NCBI GenBank assembly: GCA_007258455.2
Contig: VDFB02000003.1
Coordinates: 42,721,986 to 42,785,985, forward strand
Reading direction: 5' to 3'
Source of the DNA: Sequoia sempervirens
Lineage: Eukaryota > Streptophyta > Pinopsida > Cupressales > Cupressaceae
DNA length: 64,000 nucleotides
Both the position numbers and the translations under genes were made by a program. Positions 23,601 to 35,177 of the stretch are shown here, piece by piece (the first letter of the stretch is position 1; every line of letters starts with the position of its first letter). The notes under the pieces were generated by a model. It had not been told where the DNA came from and made no database searches. It was given only the letters and a program-made list of their open reading frames with translations.

Positions 23601-26152
23601 GTCTTTTTTGTTTCCTTTGTGACCTAGTAAAGACCATATAAGACTTGTGACTTGTGGATTTTGAGACTTTTGGAATGAATGCAATTAAGGATGAAGATGC
23701 AAGATGATAATGACACTATACTATTTTTTGGATTTTTTTTGGTGATAAGGATACAAGATGGTAAAGTCACTATGCTATGTTTTTGGGGTTTTTGGATGTA
23801 AGAATGCAAGATGGTAATGCAACTATGAGCAAGGTTGGTATGTAAGATGATAATGAATGTATGACTATACAAGGTATGTAAGGTGATAATGAAGGTATGC
23901 CATATGCTTAAGGATGTTGGGTATGCAACTTTGAATCTTAAAAAGGGGATGCTAGGAAAACTATGATAAACCAAGGTAACAAATCTAATTTCCAAGGCCT
24001 CAAGAGGATAAGAATCAAGATGATGATGATGATTGGATAAAAGGATGAACTTAGACTAGACATGAGTTATAATCCCAACCTAAGGATAAGATAAATGAAA
24101 TATGATAAGGTCAAGACACTCAAATATGTGACTATGGTCTTATCAATGATTTGACAAGCCTCATAATCTCAAGACTCAAAGATGACAAATGCAAGGTAGG
24201 ATATGCAAGATGAAACTAAGTATAATGATATGACAATGGATGGAAAAGCTAAGATGACAAATGCAATCTAGGATATGCAAGATAAAACTAAGAAAAATGA
24301 TATGATAATGGATGCACAAACTAAGATGGCAAATGCAAGCTAGGATATTCAAGATGAAACTAAGGAAAATGATATGATAATGGATGGACAAGCTAAGATG
24401 ACAAATACAATCTAGAATATGCAAGATAAAACTAAAGAAAATGATATGATAATGGATGGACAATCTAAGATGGCAAATGCAAGCTCGGATATGCAAGATG
24501 AAACTAAGGAAAATGATATGGAAATGGATGGAAAAGCTAAGATGGAAAATGCAATCAAGGATATGCAAGATAAAACTAAGGAAAATGATAAAATTTTATC
24601 AATGGACTTACTAGACTAAACAAGTTTCAGGTATGATGGTATAGTCATTGTTGGACATGAAATTAGAAACTGGATGCACCAGTATTTCCCCAAAAAATTT
24701 AAAACTAACATATGTGGTGCACAATGCCACAGATGTGGTGCAAGACAAATCAATTGTGGTACAAGATCTATCAATTGTGATGTATAGGAAAATGCAAGTT
24801 TTTGGATTTTTAGGGTTTCTAATAGATGTGGCATTTTAACTAACAATTGTGGTGTTTTGTTTTGATGATTGTGATGTTTTGTGTAATAGTTGTGGTATTC
24901 TAGTTTTTGGACTCAAAATGATGTCTTCTAAATGGTTTTCCATTTTTGGAAATTTCAAGATTTGATCATAAAACACAACAAACACTCAGAAGATAGATTT
25001 GGCTATTTTTGACTCTTTGACTTCTTGATAAGTAAGTATTTTTGCAAGTTTTCTTCCACAAAACTCGCTAGTCCTTGGATCAAAAATAATTTAAGAAAGC
25101 ACAAACTAGCTAGTAGTAATAGGGTTATCTACTAAAGTGGGCTTACCTCACTCTTTTGAGTGATGTTAAATCTGAGAAAAAGGAGTGGGTGAAGCTAGAG
25201 TATGCCTAGGTCATGTACCACCTTAACACCTCTTTCCTTAAAAGGATGAAATCCAAACAAGGAACCTTACCACCTCAACCAAGAATTGGATGTGGTAAAT
25301 AACTAGAGGTATATATGTTGGGGGTTGTTCCCAAGGGTGTAACTCCACTAGCATGCCCACCCTACTCAAAAAGAAAAATGGAAGACTTGTGCAATGTTCT
25401 TTCTCATCACCCAAGAATTGCATGTAGCGTAAGGGGAGAGGATACTTAAGACTATGTTGTGCCATTATTTCTCATCACCCAAGAATCACACATAGCACAA
25501 GGGGAGATGATATTTTAGCTAAACACGCCTTTAGTAATAACGCCTGTGTGCAAATGCACAAAACATAGAAGACACTTGTTCTTTATAAGCACCAATTCCA
25601 AATGTTCCTAATTTAGAAATCACAAACACACAATGGAACCCTGCAAAAAATTTGATTAGTAGTTTAGATCAAAAGGTCTTCTCCCAACCATTTCCACAAG
25701 CTAGAAATCTGAAACCAGTAACCAAGAAACCTCTACCCTAATGAATGTAAAAAGAAGAAAATGAAAATCTAGAATTTGTACTCTCTTTTTACTATGATAG
25801 TCAAATGTGGTGCACAGAGGCTCAGATGTGGTGTTGTAATGCATCATAGGACTCAGTAAATGTGGCATATGGAATGTCGACTATAGAGAAGGGAATGGTG
25901 ACTACAATGCAGGAATCAACAATTGTGGCATATTAGGGCACAATTGTGGCATATTAGGGCATGATTGTGGCACAAAGCTTGTAGCTGCAAAAACACAAAT
26001 ATCTAACAAAAGACAACAAATCTGATAATGGAAATGATGTAAGCAGAGTGTTAGAATGTTAGAATAATAACTAGCAGCCAATAAAATGATCTAAAATAGC
26101 AATGATTAAAGAATTTTGATTTTTTGCAAGATAACAGTCAGATGTGTCGTAC
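23601..26152. other. Upstream leader of gypsy element, non-coding
   Basis: Probably the 5' untranslated/LTR part of the minus-strand gypsy element. It holds short imperfect repeats ('gcaagatgataatg'-type near 23690-23900), the 72-bp minisatellite, and recurring 'tgtggtg' words at 24710-24900 and 25800-25980. No LTR edge or primer site could be fixed. At 26153 it meets plus-strand pol sequence abruptly, so a junction between two elements lies there. Confidence 0.4.
24179..24592. repeat. 72-bp minisatellite, six copies, 144-bp higher order
   Basis: Six tandem copies of a 72-bp unit begin with variants of AAGATGACAAATGCAA. Copies alternate between two types: 1, 3 and 5 carry 'CAAGATGAAACT', while 2, 4 and 6 carry 'CAAGATAAAACT', so the true period is a 144-bp dimer. 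Because 72 is a multiple of three, long frames are open by chance on both strands (24-residue periodic peptides); these are not counted as genes. Confidence 0.9.
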
Positions 26153-26671
26153 ATCACCTCAAGGGGATTCAATACCTAAGTCATACATAATAGCATTCCA
26201 TTGTACCAACAATATGGCTGAATATGAAGCATTGCTAACGGGACTTTGAATGGCTATCAAATGGAAAATTAAGAACCTATAGGTCTATGGTGATTCACAA
26301 TTAGTTATTTGTCAAGTCAATGATGATTATGATACAAAGGATGAAGAGCTCACACCCTACAAGAGAATGGTTGATAGTTTCAAGTAGTATTTTGATGTCA
26401 TCATCTTCGAGTAGATTCCAAGAATTCAAAACAAAGTAATCAACATAATGGCCACCATAGGATCTCTCTTGGATATACCTAATAATGTATCGCAATATGA
26501 GTTCTTAGTGGAACAACAGTTGATCCCCACATTCGATGTCCTCGATTCTGAGCTTGTGTGTGAACTTGTTGGTGTTGATTCTCCTTGGTATAAATACTTT
26601 TATGATTACCTACATGACCAAATTATCCCTCTTGACTTTTCCTCTAGCCAATGTAAGACCTTTTTTGTATT
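26153..26671 (+). pseudogene. Ty3/gypsy RNase H and linker
   Basis: The plus strand encodes a plant Ty3/gypsy RNase H fragment: 'IPKSYIIAFHCTNNMAEYEA' then 'NLQVYGDSQLVICQV', carrying the family's A-E-Y-E-A-L-L glutamate and Y-G-D-S aspartate. The linker to integrase follows ('MATIGSLLDIP', 'SSQCKTF'). Several stops (TGA/TAG) interrupt it. RT and the first RNase H strand are missing on the left. On the right it is cut by a LINE insertion, and the reading resumes as integrase after 28434. Confidence 0.8.
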
Positions 26672-28422
26672 AAGTATAGTGCAGTCAGCAAAATTACATC
26701 TCCATTACATTTTCTTACATATCAGAGCATAATATGCAATGAAATATCAAAGCATCTATCAACATATCAGAGCACCTGTCAACAAATTTCCCCTAGTCAT
26801 GTGTGCATATTTACATGTATACTAAGTTACATATATATTGGTTTACATACATATTGAGTTACATATACCAAACTATACATCATAAGGTATTTAGAAAAAC
26901 CAGATTGTATATTTCCCTTCATGCCAGTCACTTTTTTTTCCTCCACCCTACCAGGATTTTTGTTGCCACATGTTCATCCATAGCTCTGTCATCTTCTATA
27001 GACTTTTTTTTTGGCTCCTTCCTATGCTTGGTTGCTTCATCTTTAAGCTCCTTCTGAAACTCATGAAGAGAATTTAAGAAAACTTCAACCTTGGGATGAC
27101 TCTCTTGCCAAGTGTGTCCATATCTAGCCTCTTGGATGTTGATATTAGTTGTGCCTTTTTCAAGGAATTTCCAAATTTTGTCCTTAGAAATTTCAATGGT
27201 GATGAAAACCTGCATAGCAACATTGTGAATTATGAGTCTTTTAGCAAACTCAATAAGCAACCTTCTATTCCCTTTATACTTTTCCTCATTTCTAGCTTTC
27301 CAAATGGACCAAATAATTTCAATGGAAACACATATCCAAAATAGAGATAGATCGGTATTCATTTTGTTATCAATTTCAAAGAGAATTTTTCCAGAAATGG
27401 GATCATGATTATTCCTCTAAATGTTTTGTCTATCACAAAATGTTTTCTTGATTTCATTAGCATATAAGTAATCAAAGAAAATGTGTTGTATTGACTCAAG
27501 AACTCTGCATATATTGTGTATGTCAATATCATTGGATTTAATTTTGAATGGAAGCCTCTAAAGAATTAGTAGTCACCTAAAGTATGTTTTTTTTTGTTCC
27601 AAAGCTGGATTCCAATTCTTTTTAAACAATTTTTACCATTGTTCTTTACTTAGCTTTATGCCCCATATTTTATTCACATGTTATGTGATATCTTCTTGTT
27701 CAATTAAGGCCTTGTATATTGTTTTTGCATTAAATTTCATTAGTGTGTTGTCATCTTTCCATTGGAATTCCTAGTATTGCAACTCATCTATTTTAATATC
27801 AATTGGGAAGTGAATGTTTTTACATGCTTCTTTTAGAATAGTGTATGTTCTCCAATTACTTAGAGAGTATTGAATTCAGTGCTCAACTCCTACCAACTTT
27901 TCAACCTATCATTTGTCATGATATCACCAAAACATTTAATCCCTTTTTGGGTCCATCCTTTTGTCGAGCATCCTTGAAGCATGGAAAGTAGTTTTCCTTT
28001 GTGCTCTAAGTTCCACCATACTAATCTATGAGCTAGGACAGTGTTGTTACCATTCTTGGTGAAGTGGAAATTATTAATATTATTTTTAACATGTTTTCAT
28101 GCTCCCGAAATGGTCTTGAATACATTTGATCCCCTAGGGGATACAGGAAAGGAATTACTAAGGAAATCACACAAGGGGAGGAGTTTCCATGACTTAGCTT
28201 TCTTAGGCACAACATTCTTGATATTTTGTCTTACAAGGACCTCCCATGGTTCCTCTCTATCAAGTTCTCTAGAGATCCATTTTTAGGCTAGAGCAATGCC
28301 TTGCAGCCTCAGTTCCTTCAAACCTAGACCTCCAATTTCCTTGTCTATTGCACACTAATCCCATTTAACAGCATGTCTTTTTCTATTACTCTTACCATCA
28401 AACCACAAGAGCTTCTTGATTC
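26672..28422 (-). mobile_element. 5'-truncated LINE with zf-RVT region
   Basis: This minus-strand insertion is flanked by TTTTTTGTATT on both sides (26661-26671 and 28423-28433), a plausible 11-bp target duplication. The host gypsy pol continues across it. Its upper part encodes the C-terminal end of a LINE reverse transcriptase ('KEIGGLGLKELRLQGIALA', 'LAHRLVWWN'). Next comes the zf-RVT domain ('CRVLESIQHIFFDY', 'IEIIWSIWKARNEEKYKGN' near 27260-27340), then a charged C-terminus to 26928. The lower 250 bp look like 3' UTR. Most of the RT and all of ORF1 and the endonuclease are missing, as is usual for 5'-truncated copies. No long poly(A) tail is separable from the A/T-rich duplication. Confidence 0.7.
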
Positions 28423-28433
28423 TTTTTTGTATT

Positions 28434-29617
28434 TCATTAATTTGGTAGCCTTTAAATATGTCATCATTTTTTATACCATTTACTCCCATAGCCTTGATAG
28501 CACCCTCCTTATATGTCTTGATTCAAAGGAAGCACAAATGACTTTACATGAAGTACATGATGGTATATGTGGAGCTCACTCTACTGGTCCTACCCTATCC
28601 AAAAATCTCATGCGAATGAGATACTATTGGCCTACTATGGAACATGACGCTTATCACTTTGTTAAGAAATATCGACAATGTTAGATACATGGGGATCTTG
28701 TGCATACGCCTACCTAGGAGCTTCATCCAATTACATCACCCTTAAAATTCTCTCAGTGGGGACTCAACCTCATGCGAAAGATCCACCCTACCTCTACCAA
28801 TGGTCATAAGTTCATCCTTACGGCAATTGAATACTTCACAAAATGGATTGAATCCATTCCAATGACTTGCATCACCGGTAAGCAAATATCCAAGTTCATC
28901 ATCAATCATATCATATGTCGATATGATGTTCCCCAATCCATCATTACAGATAATGGTCATCATTTCAAGAATTAGGATGTTCATGAACTGTGTGAGAGAT
29001 TCCATATCCATCACCACTTTGCTACTCCATACTACCCCCAAGGTAACAGTCAAGCTAAGGCGTCTAATAAAACTATCCTGAAAATACTAAAGAAGGTTGT
29101 TGATGACGTTGGTCATGACTGGCATATACAACTTAATCCTTCCTTATGGGCCTATCGAACTAGCATCTATACTGCCATTGGATCCACTCCATATTCCCTT
29201 GTCTTTGGATTTGAAGGAAAATTACCCATTGAGGTTGAGTTACCATCCCTGAGAGTATCTATGCAATAGTTCATTGATGATAAAGAGTATAGTGTATCCC
29301 ATTTGCATTTGCTAGAGCTACTAGATAAGAAGAGACAAAATGCATTGGTCCACTTACAAGCATATCAGAATCGTCTCCATTGCAACTACAATAAGAGAGT
29401 CTGAGTTAGACATTTTGACATTGATGACTTGGTCTTGAGAGAAAATACAAAGAATCAAATGGATCGGGAGAAACCTAAAATGTTTGAGCCTAATTGGTTG
29501 AGTCCTTACATAATAACTGCAACATATGGGTTTGGTGCTTATCAACTTGCTACTCTTGAAGGTGAACCACTACTATATCCCATCATTAACATGCACCTCT
29601 GTAAGTACTATACCTAG
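28434..29617 (+). pseudogene. Ty3/gypsy integrase, catalytically dead
   Basis: A nearly full-length integrase reads through a few stops. The HHCC zinc domain ('LHEVHDGICGAHSTG', then 'YRQC' with the first Cys now Tyr at 28670-28672) precedes the core. In the core the first catalytic Asp is Asn (28766-28768, WGLNL), the second Asp is kept (28949-28951, ITDNG), and the Glu is Lys (29057-29059, QAKASNK). The D-x35-E spacing is exact. Nearby 'FATPYYPQGN' and 'LWAYRTSI' are typical. The C-terminal part ends 'LSPYIITATYGFGAYQLATL...HLCKYYT' with a stop at 29617, without a clear chromodomain. It belongs to the same element as the RNase H piece beyond the LINE. Confidence 0.9.
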
Positions 29618-31548
29618 CTTTTAGAGAATCCTATCAAAAATCAAGAAAAATACAAAAAAAGAAAAAGAAAAAAAGTGTCACCCTAATGAAAACCTGGCAA
29701 ACAGGCATCTCAGTGACACTAAAAAAATAGAAAAAATAAAAAATAGTAAAGAGAAATAATTCTTCCAATAGTGAAAACCACTTCAGTGGCGCTTTGGATA
29801 AGTATCATGGTGAAAACCTAGCAAATAGGCACCATGTGTAGTCATTCTTTGCTCTATTTTCTACTATCATTTTATCTTATTTTTTCACTTTCATCCATAA
29901 TCCCTTGCACATATTCCACTCCATAACAAAACCCCACCTTTCCCATCTATTCATAATAAAGCTTAATCATCCTTCTCATGGCCTAAGAATTGTTGATGTT
30001 TAGCGTCATTTGCTTTCCATACCTATCTACAATAAATTTCTCCCATTCCCTTCCTCCATAATAAGTTGGTCCTATACCTAACTCAGGGAAATTCCTTCAC
30101 TTACTTCTCACAAGGTATCCTAGACATGGTTCAACAATCAAAACATTAGAAAATCTAAGAAAAAAATCAAAACATTAGAAAATAAAAAAAAATCAAAAAA
30201 TAGTTGGTATCAGTCCAAGTGGTTGAACTACGTTGCCTCTGTGATTTCACGTAGGCAAGGCCATCATCGATGAGCCTTCAAGGCTTAGGTTATTCCCTTA
30301 GGTTTTTCTGTCATAAGTTATTAGTCCATTTGTATCCATCCTTCCATAATAAACCATCCATGGTTAGAGTCAGTCAAACTACGTTGTCTCTACGCTTTAC
30401 ATAGGCAAGGCCATCATCAATGAGCCCCCGAGGTATTAGGTCAGTCCCTTAGGGCTTGTCATAACAAGGTCTTCATCTATCACAATCACCATCTCATAAT
30501 AGATCGTCCATTGCTAAGGTTGACACTATAAGTAGACACAAACAACAAATCATCAAACAAGAGAGTCAATCTTAACAAATAGATCAATGGCCTAATCACA
30601 GGTACCTATCAAATTAACACCAATGATCCTCATCAGCTATCAAACACTCTTAGATTGAACGTTGCATCATCGAGATCCTTGGTCTTATGTATACGACATG
30701 CCTCGTTTCTGAAACTAGACTTTATCCACCAAATAAGTCTTAGGCAGGATGTTGCATCGTCAGGATCCCTAGTCTTATACTACATGCTTTCGTTCCTGAA
30801 ACCAGACACTATCACTATCCAGAATCTAATCATATAATTTGGCAAAAGATCTAAATGGTTGTTGAATTTGTTGGTCCAGTTTTTCTTATCTTTTTATTGA
30901 TTTATCTTTGGTCATGTTACTATGCACCTCGAGGATGTCCCAAAAGGATTTAGAGAAGTGATGATGGATCATGACCTTTTTCTCTTTGATTTTTTTTTGT
31001 TATTTGTATTGGCAATATGACTAGGGCAACTTCATTCCTTGTGTGTGGTTGAAGTTCCATTTGGCATAATCAAAACATCCTATGCGAGGAAAAGCCAATC
31101 TAACACTTTCTTGCATCAAGACTAAAATGCTTTATGGCCACTTCCTCACATATTCCAACAAGGTTTTATGGTTACTAATCTGAGTCATGGCACTCCTTGT
31201 TTGTTGCTTGTCTACTTTGCAAGGGATAACATGTTACACCTTGGTCTATTTCATACCTTGGTGTTCTTCATCCATTGCCTTAATAAGTTATATGATGATA
31301 ATTATGCAATAAAATAACGACTTGATCATTCATTAGCAAGATCTCAAGTTATCAATCCCAATTCATTTGTTTCATTTTTCTTCCCTTCCGCTCATCATTC
31401 ACCTTTTTGCACTGACATCCCATTTGTCCACCTTGGCATTCATCTTGATGGTGTGTTGTGATACACAAAAATAAATGCATTAGCATTATCACCCTGCATA
31501 CACAATCATGTTAGCATATCATAGGTATTATCATCATATACATATTAA
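29618..31548. other. Gypsy 3' region with direct repeats
   Basis: Non-coding sequence follows the integrase stop. It contains three imperfect direct-repeat pairs: 'gaaaacctggcaaacaggca' near 29683 with a copy near 29812; a 'ggcaaggccatcatc'-containing unit near 30204-30290 repeated near 30360-30440; and a 'gttgcatc...gatcc' unit near 30660 repeated near 30750. Such repeats are common between pol and the 3' LTR. The LTR start itself could not be placed. Confidence 0.45.
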
Positions 31549-32163
31549 TGTAAGAAAGCTAAGGTAGCGGAACAACTTCCTACACTAATCTTGAGAGGAG
31601 AATAATGCAAAAAAATTACAAATCTTTACAACAGTTATAGAAACTTAAACATAAATAAACACAAATATCATGCATACTACAACACAATGATTTACGTAGG
31701 GAAAACCCTTTCGAGAGAAACACCCCACACTCCAAAATCTGCCCAATATTATTCAAAAATCGCGAAGATTACAATATACTTGTAGAGCAAGCTTCTCACA
31801 TGAGTATCACCAATGAGAGATCCAGAGGCAACACAACCGCTATCAAACTCACAGAATACATCACAATACACAGTCATAATTTACAATGCCCTCATAAAAT
31901 AGGGTTGCCTTCTAGGGAAAGTCAAGCTAATTAAATATCAGTCGTTAGATCTAAGACCTAATGATGAACGGTCTAGATTTACAATAATAAAATATAATTT
32001 TTTTTTTCTTTCAGGGGCACTGCCCCCAAGCCCCCGTGAGGGCGCACTACCTAGGGACCCCTCACGGGGGGAAACCCCCCTGCGCCTCCCCCCTCCCACC
32101 CCCATCGCTGACATATCAATAGTACCTTATGTAATTGCAAGGTTGAGACACATTTTCCCAACA
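31549..32163 (-). repeat. LTR-like block with GC-rich hairpin
   Basis: Read on the minus strand, the block begins TGTTGGGAAAATGTGTCTC at 32163, a typical copia LTR opening, and may end ...CTTTCTTACA at 31549. Inside, 31980-32100 switches abruptly to G/C-rich DNA with a stem (CCCCCGTGAGG at 32031-32041 pairing with CCTCACGGGGG at 32060-32070). The motif 'tgatttacgtagggaaaacc' (31691-31710) is common in copia LTRs. Flanking bases (attaa / cttag) do not match, so the low edge or the solo-LTR reading is uncertain. Confidence 0.45.
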
Positions 32164-33109
32164 CTTAGATCATCCATATTGCATTAGAAAATAAAACATG
32201 CATAGCATTGCATCAGGTAGAATCATCATCCATATAAGTATTGCATAAAAGCATGTCATAAACATATAGTACCATCCTGCATATAGATCTCATAGACATA
32301 TCAAGTCTATCATAATATGTGCATACATCTATACATCATAAACATGTATAAGCATAAACCATACATCATATATCCATAACATCGCATCATATAAATCCAT
32401 CACATAAAAACATTTACATAGAATCATACACATCATGCAGTCACCACCAAAATCATGTGTCTCGCATATATCAAAAAATGGTGTGCCACATTACAATATC
32501 ATTAAAAATGGAGCTTGCAAGCTCGATCAAAAATATAAGTGTCTAAAACATATGAAAACAGGCCTAGACTGTGCTGCCCTCATCGCCTGATGGTCTCGAT
32601 GGTTGTTGTATGTCCTCTCTTTGATGTGATCTTGATAGTCTATCACAAGGAGATGATCTCTGACATTGTGAGACACCCCCACTATTGTGTGTCCTCTCAG
32701 AGTGTGCTCGGCTCTATGATCGGCTCTCTGTTTAACTTGGAGCCCTCTGTGTTGTAGGAACTACATCCTCATAGATTCTCCTATAGTACTTAGTGGCCCT
32801 CCCTAATATAACTACCAACCCAAATCTATTGTAGACCACTCACCGTAGCTATGAACTCAATGGATCGCTGGTTTTCCCTCTGTGCCCTAATCACAACCAT
32901 ATCCCTCTTGGTTGTGAGTGTCTATACTTGTCCTTATAAGGATGGTATTTGTCCTACCTACGCTTGTAACATCTGGACCTATGCCTGCAATGCCTGTATC
33001 TACGCGTGGGGACCCTGCCCCACATCCTTAGCTTTGTCCTCAAAGACATCCATAATAGCTCTAATGGGGATATCATGTAGGCCCTCCTCCCCAATAGCAG
33101 CATCCCTGG
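32164..33109. other. AT-rich repeat-like stretch
   Basis: To about 32540 the sequence is a run of 'cat/cataaa' words without coding potential. From 32540 to 33109 it becomes more balanced and is probably a decayed 3' extension of the plant-mobile-domain-like fragment, but no similarity was recognised. Confidence 0.3.
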
Positions 33110-33942
33110 TTGCCTCCTCCTCTATCGTTGCATCCTCCTCCTCTACCTCAACCTCCTCAACCTCCACCTCCATTTGAGCTACGTGCTACTCTCCCTCTCC
33201 CTCCACCTGAAGGTGGCATCTGTTGGGGCACCCTTTGTAGTGCCATGGTGGCAAACCGTCTTGGCCTCCCCACCCCTTGCCATCCCATCCTCTACCTCTA
33301 TCGCCTCTACCCCTATCACCTCTTCCTTTATCCCCTCGCCTACCACCACCATCTCCACCATCATCTCCATTTCTGTCTCCATCACCCCTCCCTCACCTTA
33401 CGCCTCATAGCCTCCCTCGTGGTCCTCAGTCCATTCACTCCACTAGTGTTGGTTGGTCTAGGTTTGTGAAAGGTGTAGGCCTATGTATAGCCCACCAAGC
33501 ATCGTACTTCGGGGTGATTCTTGCATTGGCCATATCAATTGTTGCACCCCACTAAATAGATTGTAGAGCTACAATCTCCTACATAGCCAATCTCTTGCCG
33601 ACCTCGCAAACTCTGTTGTCCCCACTAGCATCCCTTTCCACTCTTTGAATTGTCTAAGCATTCTCACTAGTAGGTGTCTCTCTATGATATGTCAAGACAA
33701 TATGTCCAATCAAGTATCGTGTATGCAGACAGTATGGTACGTGCTTCACGTCATCATCCCAACCTGGGCAATCTCTATAGGGTCTCCATGTAAACCCATC
33801 CAGTAAGTCAATAGCATTCCTCCAATATCCAACATCCCCTGCCTGAATCTAAGTCACAACTCCTCCATATATATAAACATATGGTAACCTTGGAGCCAGG
33901 TATATGTCGATAGGAGGTCTAAACACTACAATGTGCTCTTAA
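33110..33942 (-). pseudogene. Plant-mobile-domain-like ORF fragment (tentative)
   Basis: Through several stops, the minus strand gives 'WRPYRDCPGWDDDVKHVPYC' near 33720-33790, then 'VCEVGKRLAM' and 'ARITPKYDAWWAIHRPTPF' near 33480-33530, and finally a low-complexity Gly/Met/Glu-rich tail (33180-33420). A W-R-P-Y motif and a K-Y-D-A-W-W-type helix recall the plant mobile domain found in MAIN/MAIL proteins and in many transposons. Both the Pro/Ser-rich plus-strand frames and the Glu/Met-rich minus frames over the tail are composition effects. The assignment is from memory of the family and uncertain. Confidence 0.4.
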
Positions 33943-33943
33943 T

Positions 33944-34060
33944 TTTCTATTTGATAGCTATTTAGAGTCTCATTAGCAATACTTCATACTCAGCCACATT
34001 GTTGGTACAAGGGAATGCTATTTTGTATGACTTAGGTATTGAATCCCCTTGAGGTGTGAT
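33944..34060 (-). pseudogene. Second RNase H scrap, inverted
   Basis: The minus strand here is nearly the same sequence as 26153-26265 on the plus strand (the 'IPKSYKIAF' and 'CTNNVAEYE' region). It begins at the same point and ends after about 115 bp. It therefore comes from a second copy of the same Ty3/gypsy family in opposite orientation. The RNase H glutamate is kept; the remainder of the domain is absent. Confidence 0.75.
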
Positions 34061-35016
34061 AAACAACAAAATATTGAATCCCCTTGAGGAACTCTAGATC
34101 AAAAGGTTGCATGTTCGATTCACATCATGTTCACCAAATGTAGATAGGGGAAATTCAAGGAAATAAGCATGAATCATTTATAGCAAGCACAAAAATACCT
34201 AATTCAAGCCATCAAGACCCTAATCTAACAATGAAGCACAAATGACAAATAGAAATCCAAATAATGAAGCAATAAACCTTATTTCCTATGCCATAATTGA
34301 ATCACCTTCATTGCTCTTCTTCATTTTGCTCTGTTTGTTCTCAGAATTGTAGTATGCAAGATATATGATAAGCTTGATGTAGCGACAAGATCTCAAGATA
34401 GTGATATGATAGCAAAACTTCAAAGATTGTGGTTAACCTCAAAATGAATTGAAAGCTTGCTTTTATAGAAATCCCAAGTCAAATGAAGGGTGAGGATCAA
34501 GTGATGAGGTATGAGGATCAATGGATGAGATTAATTGAGAGGAAAAGAGATAAGGATGGGAAGGATGGACCAAAACTCAAGAAATTAATTGAGATTTAGA
34601 GCATAGCTAAGGAGAAATAAATTAAATAATGATAGCAATTATTTAATTTAGGAGAGGGAAAATGAATAATTAAATAATTAAAAATAGTTATTTAATTATA
34701 GAAGAAAAATGGAGTGTGAAATATTAAATAATTGAAAATAATTATTTAATTATAGATGGAAGAAAATGATAAAATAATTTAATAAATAAGAAGTATGGAG
34801 AGAAAAAGCTAATGGATAATTAAATAATTTAAAATATTTTTTAAATTATGAGGAAAAGGGAAAATAAATAATTAAAAAGTAAGAATTTATTTAATTATAG
34901 GGGAAAAAGGGACATTAGTGATGCAATTTAAATAAAATTGACATTTTATTTAAATTAATTAAAAGAAGAACAGGATAAAGTGAATTAATTAAATAATTCA
35001 AAATTATTTAATTAAT
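34061..35016. other. AT-rich stretch with 'tatttaatta' repeats
   Basis: No coding sequence. From about 34610 to 35010 a loose unit of 'attaaataattaaaaat.gttatttaattatag' recurs five or more times, alternating with purine-rich 'gaggaaaagggaaaa' words. This looks like a decayed minisatellite in an LTR or leader. Confidence 0.5.
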
Positions 35017-35027
35017 AAAAGAATATG

Positions 35028-35177
35028 ACTTGTCGGTATTGGCATGGTGTGATGGTTTATAGGTGGCATTGTTGTTCTTGCCACCAAGGTTCAAACCCCA
35101 TTGGGGTGGTATTGTTGAATGGTTGTATTCTGGTTCATAGCTCTGGTCAAAAGCGTTTACCCCTGGTAAACAAAAAA
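35028..35177 (+). mobile_element. tRNA-derived SINE with target duplication
   Basis: A 150-bp element has an A-box-like start (GGCATGGTGTGATGG), a good B box (GGTTCAAACCCC at 35090-35101) at tRNA-like spacing, and an A-rich 3' tail. It is flanked by AAAAGAATATG on both sides (35017-35027 and 35178-35188). This combination of a pol III promoter, short length, oligo-A tail and 11-bp duplication defines a SINE mobilised by LINE machinery. The minus-strand reading frame over it is incidental. Confidence 0.8.

Noticed and set aside
24176..24619. Long open frames with 24-residue repeats on both strands
   Set aside because: By-product of a minisatellite whose 72-bp unit is divisible by three; not CRISPR either, as there are no unique spacers.
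31544..32168. Target duplication for the LTR-like block
   Set aside because: Flanking five-mers attaa and cttag do not match, so a clean solo LTR is not claimed.
33110..33555. Pro/Ser-rich plus-strand frames
   Set aside because: Complement of a low-complexity tail in a minus-strand fragment; mutually overlapping frames with no conserved motif.
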